Positions 15,290 through 24,094 of a DNA stretch of 39,927 bases are shown here, in pieces (within the stretch, counting starts at the first letter, position 1; every line of letters starts with the position of its first letter). The translations under genes and the position numbers were made by a program. The notes beneath the pieces were generated by a model. The model ran no database searches, was not told the origin of the DNA, and was given only the letters and a program-made list of their open reading frames with translations. The DNA comes from Ruminococcaceae bacterium OttesenSCG-928-A16 (GTDB lineage: Bacteria; Bacillota; Clostridia; Oscillospirales; Ruminococcaceae): assembly GCA_030267215.1 (NCBI GenBank), contig JAJDJP010000013.1, positions 1 to 39,927 on the forward strand. The letters run 5' to 3'.

Positions 15290-16341
15290 CGCTGGGCAGC
15301 CTGTTCGATGGCATTGGTGTATTCCCCTTGGCGGCCCAAAAGAATGGCATCACGCCGCTGTGGGCCAGTGAGATATCGGCATCCGGTATCTCCATCACCA
15401 AGCGGCACTTCCCGCAGATGCATCACCTTGGGGATATCACGGCCCTGCACGGTGGAACGGTACCGCCTGTGGACATCATCACCTTCGGCAGCCCCTGCCA
15501 GGACTTGAGCCTTTCGGGCAACCGGGCAGGGCTGGCCGGCAGGAAATCCAACCTGTTTTTTGAAGCAATCCGCATCATAGAAGAAATGAGGGAGGCAACA
15601 GATGGCATATATCCAACTTTCGCTGTGTGGGAGAACGTCGTTGGAGCGCTTTCATCGAATGACCGGATGGATTTTAACGCCGTGCTATCCGCTTTCACCG
15701 ATACCCAAATTCCAATGCCTGACAGCGGGCGATGGGCTGGTGCCGGAATGGTGCGAGGGCATTGCCCTGACATCGCTTGGCGCGTGCTGGATTCCCGCTA
15801 TTTCGGAGTGGCCCAGAAACGCCGCCGGATATTCCTTGTGGCAGACTATCGAGGCCAGCGTGCCGGCAAAGTATTGTTTGAGCCCGAGAGCCAGCACCAA
15901 ATACTTCCGGTTGGCACAGCGGGCAGGATATCCGCTGCCCCCGGCACTGGAAAAAGCCCTACGGCGGCAGGGTGGACACCCTGTGAAATCCATGCCCTAC
16001 AAAACCGCAAGCTCCGGGGCGCGGCTATTTCCAAAGACCGAAGCCAGTTCTATGGTGGGTTCGGATACCCAAATGACGCTTTACCCACCCTGCTGACCGG
16101 TGATTCTCAGGTCATTTTTCTCCACTATCCAGATAACCCAGAAAAAGACCACGTGCGGTTTTTGACACCCACGGAATACGAGCGCCTGATGGGCCTGCCA
16201 GAGGGCTGGACGGAACTCGGCCATGATGACAAGCTTATCAGCGACACCGCCCGGTATTTCGGGCTTGGCAATTCCATCGTAGTGCCCTGTGCTGAGCTCA
16301 TCATGCAAGGAATTAGAAATATATTGGAGGAAACTATTTGA
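15283..16341 (+). CDS. DNA (cytosine-5) methyltransferase
   Basis: A 352-residue C5 methyltransferase with the AdoMet-binding SLFDGIGVF, catalytic GSPCQDLS (C72), ENVV (E117) and QKRRRIFLV motifs, and the C-terminal GNSIVVP motif X. A short target-recognition region lies between about 200 and 290. The start is a TTG at 15283, with AAGGGA upstream and no in-frame ATG nearby. No restriction enzyme is adjacent, so it is an orphan that would modify the element's own DNA against host restriction. The target sequence cannot be read from the protein. Confidence 0.92.
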   Translation: MLTLGSLFDGIGVFPLAAQKNGITPLWASEISASGISITKRHFPQMHHLGDITALHGGTVPPVDIITFGSPCQDLSLSGNRAGLAGRKSNLFFEAIRIIEEMREATDGIYPTFAVWENVVGALSSNDRMDFNAVLSAFTDTQIPMPDSGRWAGAGMVRGHCPDIAWRVLDSRYFGVAQKRRRIFLVADYRGQRAGKVLFEPESQHQILPVGTAGRISAAPGTGKSPTAAGWTPCEIHALQNRKLRGAAISKDRSQFYGGFGYPNDALPTLLTGDSQVIFLHYPDNPEKDHVRFLTPTEYERLMGLPEGWTELGHDDKLISDTARYFGLGNSIVVPCAELIMQGIRNILEETI

Positions 16342-16562
16342 AGGAATATGAAGTAGAGATTACCGAAACCCTGCAACGTAAGGTGCGGGTAACGGCAGAA
16401 ACCCCGGAAGACGCCTATTTCAATGTCCGCAGTGCCTACAACTGTGGGGACATCGTTCTGGGAAGTGAAGATTTTGCGGGCGTAGATTACAGCTATGACG
16501 CTACACCTGTGCATAAGCAGCGGCTGGACCGAAACAAAGGAGGGCAAGGACATGAGCGGTGA
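16338..16562 (+). CDS. DpnD/PcfM family protein
   Basis: A 74-residue protein whose pattern (YEVEITETLQRKVRV, then a DAYFNVRSAY helix and DIVLGSEDF) is that of the DpnD/PcfM family found on conjugative plasmids and ICEs. It starts with a TTG at 16338, 8 bases after GGAGG, overlapping the methyltransferase stop by 4 bases, and overlaps the ardA start by 11. The role of the family is not established. Confidence 0.8.
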   Translation: MKEYEVEITETLQRKVRVTAETPEDAYFNVRSAYNCGDIVLGSEDFAGVDYSYDATPVHKQRLDRNKGGQGHER

Positions 16563-17256
16563 AATGAATGTGGAGGCCGGGCCCGAAAAACAGCCCCTCA
16601 TCAGCGCCTATGTGACCAATTTGGGGAAATATAACGAAGGTGAGCTGGTGGGCGAGTGGCTGCCCCTGCCCACTACCACAGAGAAAGTGCAGGAGATGCT
16701 CGGCCGCATCGGCATCGACGGCATCCGGTATGAGGAATACTTCGTCACTGACTACGACGTGTATGTGGATGGCCTGTATGACCACCTGCCAGAGTATGCC
16801 AACCTTGATGAGCTTAATTACTTGGCCGTTTGCCTGGAAGAACTGGACAAGTGGGATTTTGAGAAATATGAGGCGGTGCTGGAAAGTGGCATGCAGGTGA
16901 GCAGTGTAGGCGACGCCATCAATCTGACCGATAACATGGATTGCTTTGAATACCTGCAGGGCGTGCATGATGAGGGCGATTTGGGCTACTACTGGATTGA
17001 GGATAGTGGCTGCTATGACCTCAAAGGTATGGGCAACCTTGCCAGCTATTTTGATTATGAGAAATTTGGCAGGGATATTGCGCTGGATGAAGGCGGAACG
17101 TTTACAAACAGCGGCTATGTCACTGGCGGACGGGACAATTTTACTGAGTTCTACAGCGGGATTGAAGATATCCCGGAGGAGCACAAAGTGTTTGCTTACC
17201 CTGAGCGGCCAGTGAAGGGTAAACCTACTAAAGGGGAGCCAGACCATGAACGGTAG
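16552..17256 (+). CDS. ardA: ArdA-type antirestriction protein
   Basis: A 234-residue, strongly acidic protein of the ArdA family, a DNA mimic that occupies type I restriction enzymes during plasmid entry. Recognisable parts are ISAYVTNLGKYNEGELVGEWLPLP at the N-terminus (the first β-sheet domain), NLDELNYLA, and a C-terminal acidic helical region ending in an SGYV segment. The start at 16552 follows AAAGGAGGG; an upstream in-frame start at 16495 lies in the preceding gene. It overlaps the second ArdA-like gene by 11 bases. Confidence 0.92.
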   Translation: MSGEMNVEAGPEKQPLISAYVTNLGKYNEGELVGEWLPLPTTTEKVQEMLGRIGIDGIRYEEYFVTDYDVYVDGLYDHLPEYANLDELNYLAVCLEELDKWDFEKYEAVLESGMQVSSVGDAINLTDNMDCFEYLQGVHDEGDLGYYWIEDSGCYDLKGMGNLASYFDYEKFGRDIALDEGGTFTNSGYVTGGRDNFTEFYSGIEDIPEEHKVFAYPERPVKGKPTKGEPDHER

Positions 17257-17989
17257 CCCAGTGTTCCAGTGCTGTGTCACCAACACAGCAGCGCAAGCAG
17301 AGGGTGATTTCCGGGAAACGTGGCTTTCTTTTCCCGCCAGCCCAGAGGATGTGCAAGAAGCCTTCCGGCAAGTGGGTTTGGATGGAACAAGGTACAGGGA
17401 ATACCTGCTTTCGGATTTCACCAGCCCGCTGCCCGGTTTGCGGATTGGGCTTTCTGAAACGGATACCATCGATGAGCTCAATTACCTTTCGAAGCTCATT
17501 GCCGATATGAAACCAAGTGAACGGAAGGTCTTTGAAGCCGTGTTGGAAAAAGGAAGCTTTGCCCGGACGGCGGAGAGCCATATCAACCTTGCCATTAACC
17601 TTGAAAAGTTCACCTTACTGGCGGGTATCCATGATGCTGTGGACTATGGGATGCTGCTGCACGAGAGCGACAAACAGGATTATGCCGGATTGATTGAAAG
17701 ATTGGCGGTTTCCGAAGATGTTGGCATGCAGGCTTTGGCGCTCTATATCCGCACGCTAGAAACCCATTTTGATGCCGGCAGTTATGGCGCCACCATGGCA
17801 GAACAAGAGAAAGGCCGCTTTACCTGCTATGGCTACCTGCTGGGAGAACCGGATTTGGATCAAAAATATGACGGCAAAAGCATTCCAGCAGAGTACATGA
17901 TAACCAGCTATCTAGCAAAAAAAACAGCCCGCAGGAGTATGCGGGCCAGAGTGAGAACGGCTGTGCGCATACACAGGGAGAGGGTGTGA
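17246..17989 (+). CDS. second, divergent ArdA-like antirestriction protein
   Basis: A 247-residue ArdA homologue sharing the domain layout (CCVTN, ETWLSFP, DGTRYREYLLSD, TIDELNYLSK, CYGYLLGE) with the gene just upstream but clearly diverged from it and less acidic. About 25 C-terminal residues are Arg-rich (RRSMRARVRTAVRIHRERV), an addition unlike a DNA mimic. Tandem paralogues may inhibit different restriction systems. Confidence 0.85.
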   Translation: MNGSPVFQCCVTNTAAQAEGDFRETWLSFPASPEDVQEAFRQVGLDGTRYREYLLSDFTSPLPGLRIGLSETDTIDELNYLSKLIADMKPSERKVFEAVLEKGSFARTAESHINLAINLEKFTLLAGIHDAVDYGMLLHESDKQDYAGLIERLAVSEDVGMQALALYIRTLETHFDAGSYGATMAEQEKGRFTCYGYLLGEPDLDQKYDGKSIPAEYMITSYLAKKTARRSMRARVRTAVRIHRERV

Positions 17990-17993
17990 AAGG

Positions 17994-18440
17994 ATGCCGA
18001 CATTGTTTCATGAGTATAGGTTCAAACACGAGATAGAAACATCCCCGTGGGGTGATGTACAAGCTTGCGATAAGTTAGCGCCGGGGTTTTATCTTGTGGA
18101 TACCGCCAGCCACGGGGGCATTATGGTAGAAGAGGCACGGGCATTGGCAGAACTACCAGTCGAGGCACGGGAATGTGGCTTCCACGAAGATGGCTATTTA
18201 TGCTTTGAGGAGGATAGTGCCGCTGCGGTTCCTTTAAGGGAGTTGCTAGATCGTCCTGATTGGAATCCATTGTATTCCTATGGTTGTAGTCGCCAAATGC
18301 TGGAAAGCTCAGTGGACAAAACACTGGCCAACGTTTACCCGGCATATGCCGCCAGCCGAGAAAAGCGGGTGAAAAAGGCCAAAGCCCCGTCCCCTCAGAA
18401 GGCAGGCAGGGAGAGAAAATCGAAAGTGCCCGAACGGTAG
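17994..18440 (+). CDS. DUF7007-like ICE protein
   Basis: A 148-residue protein with a globular N-terminal part (PGFYLVDTASHGGIMV, then an EECGFHEDGYLCFEED-like acidic stretch) and a basic Lys/Arg tail from about residue 120. It resembles the small proteins annotated as DUF7007 in Clostridial ICEs. The ATG follows AAAGG closely. It sits between the antirestriction genes and oriT. Function unknown. Confidence 0.6.
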   Translation: MPTLFHEYRFKHEIETSPWGDVQACDKLAPGFYLVDTASHGGIMVEEARALAELPVEARECGFHEDGYLCFEEDSAAAVPLRELLDRPDWNPLYSYGCSRQMLESSVDKTLANVYPAYAASREKRVKKAKAPSPQKAGRERKSKVPER

Positions 18441-18459
18441 AATAAAGCTTGGGTGGGGC

Positions 18460-18514
18460 CGTACTGCGCGGTAGCGCAGTACGAGCAAGCACTGAGTTTG
18501 TATATCACAAACTC
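18460..18514. other. candidate origin of transfer (oriT)
   Basis: The 140-base gap before mobC holds two perfect inverted repeats: CGTACTGCGC / GCGCAGTACG (18460-18469, 18474-18483, loop GGTA) and GAGTTTGT / ACAAACTC (18494-18501, 18507-18514). A conserved-looking run, GGTGGCAAGCCCCCTAACCC, follows at 18523-18542 and could contain the nick site. Dyads next to a nick sequence, immediately upstream of mobC and relaxase genes, are the normal oriT design. The exact nick position is not determined. Confidence 0.7.
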
Positions 18515-18580
18515 GAAATATAGGTGGCAAGCCCCCTAACCCCCGGCTTTTGCAGGGCAAAAGGAAGTGAGAAGGATGAT

Positions 18581-18892
18581 ATGAAGAGAGTGCAGTTGCT
18601 GCTGCGCATTGACCCTGTGCAGAAAGAAAAGTTGAAAGGGATGGCGCTGGCTTCCGGCCGCTCGATGTCCGCTGTAGTGCGTGACCTGATTGATGGCGCC
18701 GCCATCCGGGAGATGCCACCTGCCGATTACCACGCCATGACAGAGGCCCTGCGCCGCATTGGCGTAAACCTGAACCAGATTGCCATGGTGGCCAACAGCA
18801 CCGGCAATGTGGACAAGGCCGTCTACCTCAAAGAAGCGGCCATCCTACGGCGGGCTGTGTTGGAAATCCGCCGAGCTGTGGAACTGCGCTAA
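18581..18892 (+). CDS. mobC: MobC relaxosome accessory protein
   Basis: A 103-residue protein with an N-terminal ribbon-helix-helix (RVQLLLRIDPVQKEKLKGMA, SMSAVVRDLI) and the MobC family block LRRIGVNLNQIA near residue 55. It binds oriT and helps the relaxase open the strands. The ATG at 18581 has GAAGGAT upstream; earlier in-frame starts lie in the presumed nick region. Its stop overlaps the relaxase ATG by one base. Confidence 0.92.
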   Translation: MKRVQLLLRIDPVQKEKLKGMALASGRSMSAVVRDLIDGAAIREMPPADYHAMTEALRRIGVNLNQIAMVANSTGNVDKAVYLKEAAILRRAVLEIRRAVELR

Positions 18893-20241
18893 TGGCCACC
18901 ACCAGCATATGGCCAGTGAAAAGCAATTTAGGCCGGGTGGTGCGGTACGCACAAAACCCAGAGAAGACGGCAGGAGGTGACCCGATGGAAGCGGTGCTGG
19001 GCTACGCTACCGGGATCACCAAAACAGAACAGATGATGTATGTGACCGGCGTGAACTGTGACCTGGCCACAGCACGGGAGGAGATGGTGCTGACCAAAGA
19101 AGCTTGGAACCGGATGGAACCGGGGCGGGCGCTGGCCTTCCACGGGTACCAGTCCTTTGCGCCAGGAGAAACTACGCCCCGGCAGGCGCATGAAATTGGT
19201 GTGGAGTTTGCCCGGCGTATGTGGGGCGGGCGGTTCCAAGTTGTGGTGGCAACCCATCTGGATAGAGGGCACTTGCACAATCACTTCGTTTTGAACTCTA
19301 TTTCTTTTGTGGATGGTGGACGTTACCATGACAACAAGGCCAGCTACTATGGGCAGATACGCAAGATATCCGATACCCTGTGCAAAGAGTATGGCCTGTC
19401 GGTGGTAGAGCATCCCAAAGGCAGGGGCAAGCACTATACCGAGTGGAAGGCTGAAAAGGAGGGTGTGCCTACCATCCGTGGCCAGCTGCGAGAAGAATTG
19501 GATGCCATCATCGCCAAATCCTTTACCTTCGGCACCTTTGTAGAGGAATTGCAGCGGCGCGGGTATGCCGTAAAGTTCGGCCCCAATGTCACCCACATGG
19601 CGGTGAAGCCAAAAGGCGCCCAGCGGTTTGTGCGGCTTAAATCCTTAGGTGCCAACTACACAGAGGAGGTTATTCGCCAGCGCATTGCAGGGCAGCGGAG
19701 CGGCACAGTAAAACCTTTCCGCCGCAAATACCCTAACCGGGGCTACAAACCATCCCGGCCACACAAAAAGCTGAAAGGCTTCATCGCCCTCTACTACCGT
19801 TACCTGTATATGCTGGGCAAAGTGAAAAAGGGAAAGCCGCCAAAGAAGGCGGTTTTTTTCCTGCGCAAAGAAGTGACCAAACTGGAACGCTACGACAGGC
19901 AGTTCCGCTACCTGTACGAAAACAAGCTGGAAGATGCCTCCACTGTAGAATCGCGCCAGCAGGCACTGGAACAGGAGATTAGGGTGCTGACAGAGCGACG
20001 CCAGCCACTGTATGCCCAAAGAAAGGAGGCAGAAAATGAAAATACGCGCGCCGCCCTGTCGGAGGAGATTGCTGCTTTTACAGCTAAGCTGCGGAAACTA
20101 AGGAAAGAGAAAAGGCTGTGTGCAGCTATCCTTGCCACTGCCGGCCATGTGGCGGAGGTTGTGGAGCAGGCCGAGCGGCTGGAATCAGAGCCTGAGAAGG
20201 ATACAAAACAAAAGCAACCGGAGAGATTCCGGCTGCGCTAA
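18892..20241 (+). CDS. MOBP-type relaxase
   Basis: A 449-residue DNA relaxase. The N-terminal 260 residues carry the putative catalytic tyrosine (RYAQNPEKT, Y19) and the metal-binding histidine motif HLDRGHLHNHF (H122, H129, H131) followed by VLNSISF. Beyond about 270 come basic and coiled-coil segments (Arg/Lys- and Glu/Gln-rich) likely used for DNA and coupling-protein contact. It nicks oriT, stays covalently bound, and is exported with the strand. Its start overlaps the mobC stop, so the two are made together. Confidence 0.95.
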   Translation: MATTSIWPVKSNLGRVVRYAQNPEKTAGGDPMEAVLGYATGITKTEQMMYVTGVNCDLATAREEMVLTKEAWNRMEPGRALAFHGYQSFAPGETTPRQAHEIGVEFARRMWGGRFQVVVATHLDRGHLHNHFVLNSISFVDGGRYHDNKASYYGQIRKISDTLCKEYGLSVVEHPKGRGKHYTEWKAEKEGVPTIRGQLREELDAIIAKSFTFGTFVEELQRRGYAVKFGPNVTHMAVKPKGAQRFVRLKSLGANYTEEVIRQRIAGQRSGTVKPFRRKYPNRGYKPSRPHKKLKGFIALYYRYLYMLGKVKKGKPPKKAVFFLRKEVTKLERYDRQFRYLYENKLEDASTVESRQQALEQEIRVLTERRQPLYAQRKEAENENTRAALSEEIAAFTAKLRKLRKEKRLCAAILATAGHVAEVVEQAERLESEPEKDTKQKQPERFRLR

Positions 20242-20248
20242 CAGTATT

Positions 20249-20548
20249 CTATAGGGCTGGAATAGCGCCGGTTGCATGTAGCACTAGCACTACCAATACA
20301 CATAGGTTGCCCAGCAGGGAAACTATAATAACAGCAAATGGCAACGTCCATATAGTATACCCGGCCTTGTCATAACTTGGCCTATTGCGTTTTCCCCGAT
20401 AGCGTATGGTCGCGTACACTGTCAGGCCGAAGAACACAACTTGAGCCACTATCCCTGCAACATGCAAAAAGCCGTTTAATGGAAAGTTAGCTGCCAATGC
20501 AAAATTAACCAAGGACAAAATACCTGTCAGTATTGCAAGTAGAAGCAT
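20249..20548 (-). CDS. small three-helix membrane protein (passenger)
   Basis: A 99-residue protein with three hydrophobic segments (about 1-18, 26-47 and 68-92) separated by a basic loop (RYRGKRNRP). The start at 20548 has GGAGGT upstream at good distance, better than the longer frame to 20587. It lies antisense in the gap between relaxase and PcfB, convergent with the relaxase. Family not recognised; it could be an exclusion or immunity protein, but that is a guess from position. Confidence 0.6.
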   Translation of the reverse strand: MLLLAILTGILSLVNFALAANFPLNGFLHVAGIVAQVVFFGLTVYATIRYRGKRNRPSYDKAGYTIWTLPFAVIIVSLLGNLCVLVVLVLHATGAIPAL

Positions 20549-20621
20549 ACCATTTACCTCCGTGTTTTCCCTGCCATTATACACCACTTATCATTTTAAA
20601 ACCACAAAGGAGGAATGTAAT

Positions 20622-21587
20622 TTGAGTTTAGAAGGAGATACCGCCGACAAACTAGTACACGAAGGCATTGAAATTACCGAGGCAGCGCTGAAGCTGGCAG
20701 GGCTTGGGGCCAAGAACCTGGCAGCCCTGCTACTGGCACTGCTGAAAGACAACGAAAAACTGAAGGGCAAGACCAGCATGAACACCCTGCTGCGGCAGGA
20801 TCGTCAGCTTTCGGTGTTCCATGTAAAGAAGGAGGACATGGGCAAGTTTAAGGAACTGGCCGGTCGGTACGGCGTACTGTTTGCCGCCACCTACCACAAG
20901 CACCAGGACAAAGGCATCTGCGATGTGCTGGTGAAGGCAGATGACGCTGCGCGGGTGAACCGGATTTTGGAAAAGCTAGAATACCCAGCCCCGGCCAAAG
21001 AAGCAGATACAAAAAACGCCGCAGCCCGCGCTCAGCAAAACGACAGGTCCAAAGGGCGCGGGCTTGGCTGGATGCCCAAAGTAAGGACGGTTGACCCTGT
21101 GAAGAAATATGCCAAGAAAACCGGCCCGCTGGAAAGCCTTGGCGCCGAGACATTGACGGCCATGGTATTGAAGGTTGCCAGTGAAAACCGGGAACAAGGC
21201 CATGCTGCCCCCTTGGCGGAACTGTTGGCAGGTAAAGATTTGCGCATTCTTCCTGTGCAGGACATGGATGTGCTTTCTTTGCAAAAGAGTGCCGCCAAGC
21301 TAGATGTGCCTTTGACCTTCTTGCCGGGCAGTGAGCCCGGGCAGCACCATATGCTGGCAAGGGAGAACGATGCGCCCATCATCGGGTGGTTGTTTGAACA
21401 GGCAGGGTATCCGCTGCCAACCTGGCCAAAGGATGCACCTGTGAAAGCGAAACAGGAAAAAACAAAAAAGTCCGCTGCCGAAAAAACATCTGTCAAAACC
21501 AAGGTGGAGCAGGCGAAGAATACCGCAAAAGTTTCCTCTGTACGAACAAGGCCGCAACCGACAAGGGCGGCGCGGCCTGTACGATAG
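20622..21587 (+). CDS. pcfB: PcfB family conjugation protein
   Basis: A 321-residue protein of the PcfB family encoded next to the coupling protein in Gram-positive conjugative elements. The first 130 residues form the PcfB domain (DKLVHEGIEITEAALKLAGLGAKNLAALL). The rest is a Lys/Ala-rich, probably disordered tail with a second small folded part near 180-270. It starts with a TTG at 20622, 8 bases after AGGAGG; there is no suitable ATG. In pCF10, PcfB-type proteins help dock relaxosome substrates on the coupling ATPase. Confidence 0.85.
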   Translation: MSLEGDTADKLVHEGIEITEAALKLAGLGAKNLAALLLALLKDNEKLKGKTSMNTLLRQDRQLSVFHVKKEDMGKFKELAGRYGVLFAATYHKHQDKGICDVLVKADDAARVNRILEKLEYPAPAKEADTKNAAARAQQNDRSKGRGLGWMPKVRTVDPVKKYAKKTGPLESLGAETLTAMVLKVASENREQGHAAPLAELLAGKDLRILPVQDMDVLSLQKSAAKLDVPLTFLPGSEPGQHHMLARENDAPIIGWLFEQAGYPLPTWPKDAPVKAKQEKTKKSAAEKTSVKTKVEQAKNTAKVSSVRTRPQPTRAARPVR

Positions 21588-21618
21588 CTACCGACAACAA
21601 TATCCGGACGGATGATGG

Positions 21619-21945
21619 TTACGGCGCCAACAAACTTTTCCCATCCTCCTGCCGGCAATCCTGGATATCGTCCACATACACCACATCTCCTTCGATGGTG
21701 TATACGATGCGGTACCGTTTGGCAGAAAGCAGGTAGCGGTATTTTCCTGCAGGCGTAAAATCCCGTTCATACACCGGTGCGCGGAAGGGATGCTCTGACA
21801 AAGAGCGGATATCTTGGAGGAGCGTGTCCAGCAGGCGGCTGGCTGCCGCTGCATTTACCTCGGCCAAAAATATAAAGTGCTCGGCCATTCGGTCATTGAC
21901 ACCGGGAGAAATGAGGACGGTGTACTGTTTTTCGTTATGCTCCAT
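21619..21945 (-). CDS. RelE/ParE-family toxin
   Basis: A 108-residue type II toxin of the RelE/ParE fold (ISPGVNDRMAEHFIFLAE helices, then YRYLLSAKRYRIVYTIEGD strands ending VYVDDIQDCRQ). It follows the antitoxin gene with an 11-base overlap. ParE-like members poison gyrase and RelE-like members cut mRNA at the ribosome; the sequence fits ParE slightly better. Together with the antitoxin it should stabilise the ICE. Confidence 0.88.
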   Translation of the reverse strand: MEHNEKQYTVLISPGVNDRMAEHFIFLAEVNAAAASRLLDTLLQDIRSLSEHPFRAPVYERDFTPAGKYRYLLSAKRYRIVYTIEGDVVYVDDIQDCRQEDGKSLLAP

Positions 21946-22234
21946 CCTGTTTCCCTCTGGCCGCGCCGACTTTTACCGCATCGTGCATGTTGGCTTCAAA
22001 CTCATCTACAGAAAGACCTTTGGTTCCCTCTAACCGGGCACGCTCTGCGGCAACCAGCTGCATTGCTTGCTCCAGCTCCCGTTCACGCCTACCGTAGGTT
22101 TCCATATCCATCAATACGGTATCCCCTTCACCGTTACGGGTGAGGAATACCGGTTCTTTGGTGGTGCGGCAAATTTCCGCGATGTTGTTGTAGTTTTTAC
22201 GAAGTTCACTGGAAGGCTTAATGATTGGTTTCAT
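21935..22234 (-). CDS. Phd/YefM-family antitoxin
   Basis: A 99-residue antitoxin with the Phd/YefM N-terminal DNA-binding fold (KPSSELRKNYNNIAEICRTT, EPVFLTRNGEGDTVLMDMETY) and a charged C-terminal part that would wrap the toxin. AGGAGGTGG lies 5 bases before the ATG. It is first in the two-gene operon, antisense between pcfB and the coupling-protein gene, and is expected to repress its own promoter. Confidence 0.9.
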   Translation of the reverse strand: MKPIIKPSSELRKNYNNIAEICRTTKEPVFLTRNGEGDTVLMDMETYGRRERELEQAMQLVAAERARLEGTKGLSVDEFEANMHDAVKVGAARGKQDGA

Positions 22235-22331
22235 TTTGCCACCTCCTATCTTATCTCAAAGTATACCCTAATTTGGTGCAATATTCAACCCATATATGGG
22301 CATCTAATTGTGTAAAGGAGAGAATGCCTAT

Positions 22332-24077
22332 TTGAAAAATCCAAGTAAAACCGGGCAGGAAAGCTGGATGCCGTGGCTGATCCCGTTGCCCCTTGTAGCA
22401 TGGGCTGCTGCCAGGCTGGAAAACTGCTGGCCGCCCGGTGCCACACTGGACAGTTTGCTGCAAAACCTCACCTCAATACTTACCCATCCATTTTCCATCG
22501 AATGGACCCAAAGGACGGCGGCCTTCGTACTGGCCTCCGTCCTTTGCTATTCCCTGGCAGTGGCGGTGTATGTGAGTGAACGGCAGAATACCCGTGCCGG
22601 CAAAGAACACGGAAGCGCCATGTGGGGCAAAGTTAAACCGCTTTGCCGCAAATACAACAGCCATAACCCGATGGGCGGCATCCGGCTGACCGGAAATATC
22701 CACATTGGCTATGACACCCACAAACACAAACGCAACCTGAACGTACTTGCCATCGGCGGCAGCGGCGCCGGCAAAAGCCGGGGTTTTGCCCTGCCCGGCC
22801 TGTTGGATGCCAACTGTTCCTACCTTGTAACTGACCCCAAATCGGAATTGCTGCGTGCCACCGGCAATGTGCTTGAAGGCCGTGGCTATGATGTGCGGGT
22901 GCTGGATTTGGTGGAGCTCACCCAGTCCGACTGCTACAACCCTATGGCCTACCTGCGGGACGACAAGGACACCATTCGCCTTGTGGCAAACCTCATCAAA
23001 AGTACCACACCCAAAACAGCCAAAAGTGAAGACCCCTTTTGGGAGAAAAGTGAGACAGCCCTGCTCACCGCCCTCATCCTGTACCTGAAGCATGAGGCGC
23101 CGGCGGAAGAACAGAACTTTGCCACGGTGGCCTACCTTCTGGAGAACGCCGGTGCCAGTGAGGAGAGCGAAGACTACCGCAGCCCGGTAGATTTGGTGTT
23201 TGAGGGATTGGCAGAGGAAAACCCCGGACACATCGCCGTCAAATGGTACCGGGTGTTCCAGCAGGCGGCGGGCAAAACCGCCAAGAGTATCATCATTTCG
23301 GCGGCAGTGCGCCTGGCCACCTTTTTGTTGGAGGACGTGCAGTGGGTGACAAACCGGGATGAGATGGACCTGGGTAGTTTGGGAGACCAAAAGCGCGCCA
23401 TCTTCATCATTGTGCCGGACAATGGGGATACATCCATGAACCACCTTGTAAGCCTTTTGTATATGCAGGCGATACAGGAACTGTACTACCGGGCGGACAA
23501 GGTGCATAGGGGGCCACTGCCTGTGCCGGTACGCCTGCTCATGGATGAGTTCCAGAACATCACCCTGCCGGATGATTTCCTCAAAATCCTCGCCACCTGC
23601 CGCAGCCGCAACATCCACTGCAACATCATCATCCAAAACCTTGCTGCCCTCAAAGCCATGTTCAAGGACAACTGGGAAACTTTAACCGGCAACTGTGACG
23701 AACTGCTCTACCTTGGCGGCAATGAGGTGGGTACTCATGAGTATATTTCCAAAATGCTGGGCAAGGGCACCATCAACACCAAAACAAGGGGGTTGACCAA
23801 AGGCCGAAGTGGCAGCAGCAGTGAGAACTTCCAGCAGGCTGGGCGGGAATTGCTCACGCCCGATGAAGTACGGATGCTGCCGGACGATACCGCCCTGCTG
23901 TTCATCCGGGGCGAGCGGCCTGTGATGGACAAAAAGTTCGATTTGATGAAACATCCCCGCATCGGCCTTACGCCCTATGCCGGCGCGGAAGGATACCACA
24001 GGGCCACTGTCCACTACGAGCAGCCTGACCTTTGGGCGGCCTTTGAAAGCCTCAACGACATTGACATTTTGGAATAA
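22332..24077 (+). CDS. VirD4/TraG-type coupling ATPase
   Basis: A 581-residue type IV coupling protein. Two N-terminal membrane segments (about 12-30 and 62-82) anchor it. Walker A GGSGAGKS is at 142-149, and Walker B is in RLLMDEFQN. The C-terminus is acidic/aromatic. The start is a TTG at 22332, 11 bases after AAAGGAG; a TTG at 22308 is an alternative. It moves the relaxase-DNA complex to the channel. The toxin-antitoxin genes separate it from pcfB. Confidence 0.95.
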   Translation: MKNPSKTGQESWMPWLIPLPLVAWAAARLENCWPPGATLDSLLQNLTSILTHPFSIEWTQRTAAFVLASVLCYSLAVAVYVSERQNTRAGKEHGSAMWGKVKPLCRKYNSHNPMGGIRLTGNIHIGYDTHKHKRNLNVLAIGGSGAGKSRGFALPGLLDANCSYLVTDPKSELLRATGNVLEGRGYDVRVLDLVELTQSDCYNPMAYLRDDKDTIRLVANLIKSTTPKTAKSEDPFWEKSETALLTALILYLKHEAPAEEQNFATVAYLLENAGASEESEDYRSPVDLVFEGLAEENPGHIAVKWYRVFQQAAGKTAKSIIISAAVRLATFLLEDVQWVTNRDEMDLGSLGDQKRAIFIIVPDNGDTSMNHLVSLLYMQAIQELYYRADKVHRGPLPVPVRLLMDEFQNITLPDDFLKILATCRSRNIHCNIIIQNLAALKAMFKDNWETLTGNCDELLYLGGNEVGTHEYISKMLGKGTINTKTRGLTKGRSGSSSENFQQAGRELLTPDEVRMLPDDTALLFIRGERPVMDKKFDLMKHPRIGLTPYAGAEGYHRATVHYEQPDLWAAFESLNDIDILE

Positions 24078-24094
24078 CGAAGGAGGAATTGTAT

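Noticed and set aside
22473..23636. Long minus-strand open frame opposite the VirD4 gene
   Set aside because: It is antisense to a highly conserved ATPase and its translation resembles no protein family.
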